Source of the DNA: Pirellulaceae bacterium
GTDB lineage: Bacteria; Planctomycetota; Planctomycetia; Pirellulales; Pirellulaceae
Reading direction: 5' to 3'
DNA: 8,098 nucleotides
Assembly (NCBI GenBank): GCA_013002105.1
Contig: JABDKS010000504.1
Location: 1-8,098 of the forward strand
This document shows positions 6,417 through 8,098 of the stretch, piece after piece; positions within the stretch are counted from its first letter, which is position 1; the number at the start of each line of letters is the position of its first letter. A program made the position numbers and the translations under genes. The notes below the pieces were generated by a model. The model did not search any database. It was given only the letters and a program-made list of their open reading frames with translations, and was not told the origin of the DNA.

Positions 6417-8027
6417 ATGAAATCGATGGAAAAAATCGTGTCGCTGTGCAAGCGACGTGGCTTCTTGTTTCAATCCAGTGAAATCTACGGTGGGGTCCAA
6501 GGATTTTGGGACTACGGTCCGCTGGGCGTCGAGCTTAAACGCAATTTAAAAGATGCCTGGTGGCGCGACATGATCACCAGCCACAACGAGCTCATTCAAT
6601 CTGGCGGCGCTCCATCGACGTACGAAATGGTCGGTCTGGACAGCACGATCATCATGCATCCCCAAGTTTGGAAATGCAGCGGTCACTACGACCTTTTTCA
6701 CGATCACATGGTCGATTGCCGTGAAAGCAAGAAACGCTATCGATTCGATCAGGTCCGTGGTCGCTGGGCAGAATACCGCGACAAGAAGATCTTTGTCTCG
6801 ACATTGGCTGAAATCGAGCAGGAGCTCGATGACGTACGCCGGCGGGCGATGAAGTTTTTTAAACTCCGAAACAAGGATGCCGACAAAGTTACGATTGGTG
6901 ACGAATCGCTGACACTGGACAAATTGGATTCGACCACCGACGTGCTGGCCCCCGAAGCAAAGTCGTTGGACACGCTGACCGAGCCGCGCGAATTCAATCT
7001 GATGTTCAAGACCACCCTGGGCGCCCTCGGAGGCGAAGAAGACACGACATTTTTGCGTCCCGAGACGGCACAGGGGATTTTTGTCAATTTCAAGAACGTA
7101 CTGGATAGCAGTCGCGTGAAAGTTCCCTTTGGCATCGCGCAGGTGGGCAAGAGTTTTCGAAACGAGATCACGCCGCGGAATTTCACCTTCCGATCACGAG
7201 AATTCGAGCAGATGGAAATCGAGTTCTTCTGTCATCCCGATCAGTCGCAAAAGTGGTACACGTTTTGGCGCGATCGACGGTTGGCCTGGTACAAAGAATT
7301 GGGCCTTTCGGATGAACTGCTGATCATGCGAGAACACCATACCGAAGAGTTGGCTCATTACAGCGTCGGTACCGCCGACATCGAATACGCGTTTCCGTTT
7401 TTGCCCGAAGGCGAATATGGCGAGTTGGAAGGCATCGCACATCGTGGCGATTTCGATCTTCGCAGTCACATGGAAGGCAAGCTGAACCCGGCGACCAACC
7501 CCATGACGGTCGAATTGGGGGACAATGGTAAGCCGAAATATAAAGGCAGCGGTCGCGATCTGACGTATCGCGATGAAGTCTCCAACGAAAAGTACATCCC
7601 GCATGTGATCGAGCCCTCGGCCGGCGCCGATCGAGGCGCCCTGGCGTTCTTGTGCGAAGCGTTCACCGAAGACGAAGCACCTGACGAGAAAGGAAAGCTG
7701 CAGACGCGGACGGTGATGAAGCTGCATCCGCGGCTGGCTCCCGTGAAAGCCGCGGTCTTTCCATTGGTCAAGAAGGATGGGATGCCCGAAATCGCGCAAG
7801 AAATCTATGGCGCGCTCAAACAACACGTCAATGTGTTTTACGACGCCAAGGGAGCCGTGGGCCGCCGCTACCGTCGGCAGGACGAAGCGGGTACGCCGTA
7901 CTGTATCACCGTCGATGGACAGACCATGGAAGACCAAACAGTCACGCTCCGCGATCGCGATTCGCTCGAACAGAAACGTGTGCCGATCGACGAGATCGTG
8001 GCCGAGATCCGCGAGAAGATCTCCTAG
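6417..8027 (+). CDS. glyQS: Glycine--tRNA ligase, single-chain alpha2 type
   Basis: Charges tRNA(Gly) with glycine using ATP, in the cytoplasm, for translation. The 536 residues match the size of the homodimeric class II enzyme (bacterial alpha2 and archaeal/eukaryotic kind), not the separate GlyQ/GlyS tetramer. Seen in order: IYGGVQGFWDYGPLG (23-37) leading to motif 1; a catalytic-domain insertion (about 108-200); RPETAQG (214-220), a hallmark of the family; motif 2 with FRNE (Arg248, Glu250); GIAHRGDFDL (339-348); motif 3 EPSAGADR (399-406, Arg406); and an anticodon-binding domain from LHPRLAP (436) to the end, with the GRRYRRQDEAGTP signature. Start: ATG 6417 is preferred. ATG 6426 is possible, and TTG 6366 would add 17 residues with no family likeness. 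No strong Shine-Dalgarno site precedes 6417. The gene is intact and probably transcribed alone. Confidence 0.96.
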   Translation: MKSMEKIVSLCKRRGFLFQSSEIYGGVQGFWDYGPLGVELKRNLKDAWWRDMITSHNELIQSGGAPSTYEMVGLDSTIIMHPQVWKCSGHYDLFHDHMVDCRESKKRYRFDQVRGRWAEYRDKKIFVSTLAEIEQELDDVRRRAMKFFKLRNKDADKVTIGDESLTLDKLDSTTDVLAPEAKSLDTLTEPREFNLMFKTTLGALGGEEDTTFLRPETAQGIFVNFKNVLDSSRVKVPFGIAQVGKSFRNEITPRNFTFRSREFEQMEIEFFCHPDQSQKWYTFWRDRRLAWYKELGLSDELLIMREHHTEELAHYSVGTADIEYAFPFLPEGEYGELEGIAHRGDFDLRSHMEGKLNPATNPMTVELGDNGKPKYKGSGRDLTYRDEVSNEKYIPHVIEPSAGADRGALAFLCEAFTEDEAPDEKGKLQTRTVMKLHPRLAPVKAAVFPLVKKDGMPEIAQEIYGALKQHVNVFYDAKGAVGRRYRRQDEAGTPYCITVDGQTMEDQTVTLRDRDSLEQKRVPIDEIVAEIREKIS

Positions 8028-8043
8028 TGGCACGAAATTGCAC
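8027..8043 (+). repeat. 17-bp direct repeat, copy 1 (overlaps the glyQS stop)
   Basis: The motif gtggcacgaaattgcac begins at the last base of the TAG stop. A second copy 55 bp on matches at 15 of 17 positions (both differences are transitions). It is followed at 8043-8053 by the 11-bp palindrome CTTCC-T-GGAAG. This may be part of an intergenic repeat family. Confidence 0.5.
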
Positions 8044-8081
8044 TTCCTGGAAGCTAGAGCGTTCCGCCCACGGATCTACTG

Positions 8082-8098
8082 GTGGCATGAAGTTGCAC
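8082..8098 (+). repeat. 17-bp direct repeat, copy 2 (at window edge)
   Basis: The motif gtggcatgaagttgcac ends exactly at the window edge. It matches copy 1 at 15 of 17 positions, in the same orientation, with a 55-bp period. Whether more copies follow cannot be seen. Confidence 0.5.

Noticed and set aside
7194..8033. Minus-strand open frame of 279 codons
   Set aside because: It is antisense to the well-supported glycyl-tRNA synthetase gene, and its translation resembles nothing. Long antisense frames are expected in codon-biased genes of this base composition.
8027..8098. CRISPR array at the right edge
   Set aside because: Only two imperfect 17-bp copies are seen. The repeats are too short and too variable for CRISPR, and no cas gene is present.

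Overview
The window looks like chromosomal DNA from a planctomycete, probably of the Rhodopirellula/Pirellulaceae kind. This is inferred from a giant surface-type protein that starts with an Arg-rich leader and a 'LExRxLL' (LEPR-XLL-like) motif, a mosaic of extracellular domains typical of that phylum, and loosely packed genes. No sequence search was possible.

Layout. (1) Positions 1-4759, minus strand: one uninterrupted open frame of 1586 codons that runs off the left edge. It is the N-terminal part of a very large, probably extracellular protein. In order it has an Arg-rich leader with the LETRQLL motif, two copies of an 83-residue repeat among Ig-like strands, a metzincin-like metallopeptidase domain whose zinc site is destroyed, a PPC-like beta-sandwich, and a long parallel beta-helix region interrupted by an Fn3-like segment. 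(2) Positions 4760-5272: a 513-bp divergent intergenic region that must hold control signals for both flanking genes. (3) Positions 5273-6091, plus strand: a small lipoprotein with about five TPR repeats. (4) Positions 6092-6416: a 325-bp gap with only short hairpins. (5) Positions 6417-8027, plus strand: a complete single-chain (alpha2-type) glycyl-tRNA synthetase. (6) Positions 8028-8098: start of the next intergenic region, carrying two near-identical 17-bp direct repeats.

The three genes do not form an obvious pathway. The glycyl-tRNA synthetase is housekeeping. The TPR lipoprotein and the giant protein are both envelope or exported proteins and are divergently arranged, but a functional link is only a possibility. 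The most unusual item is the giant protein's metzincin-like domain, in which all three zinc-binding histidines and the catalytic glutamate are replaced while the surrounding frame is intact. That points to a pseudoprotease used as a structural or binding module. I did not find a convincing new multi-gene system here.
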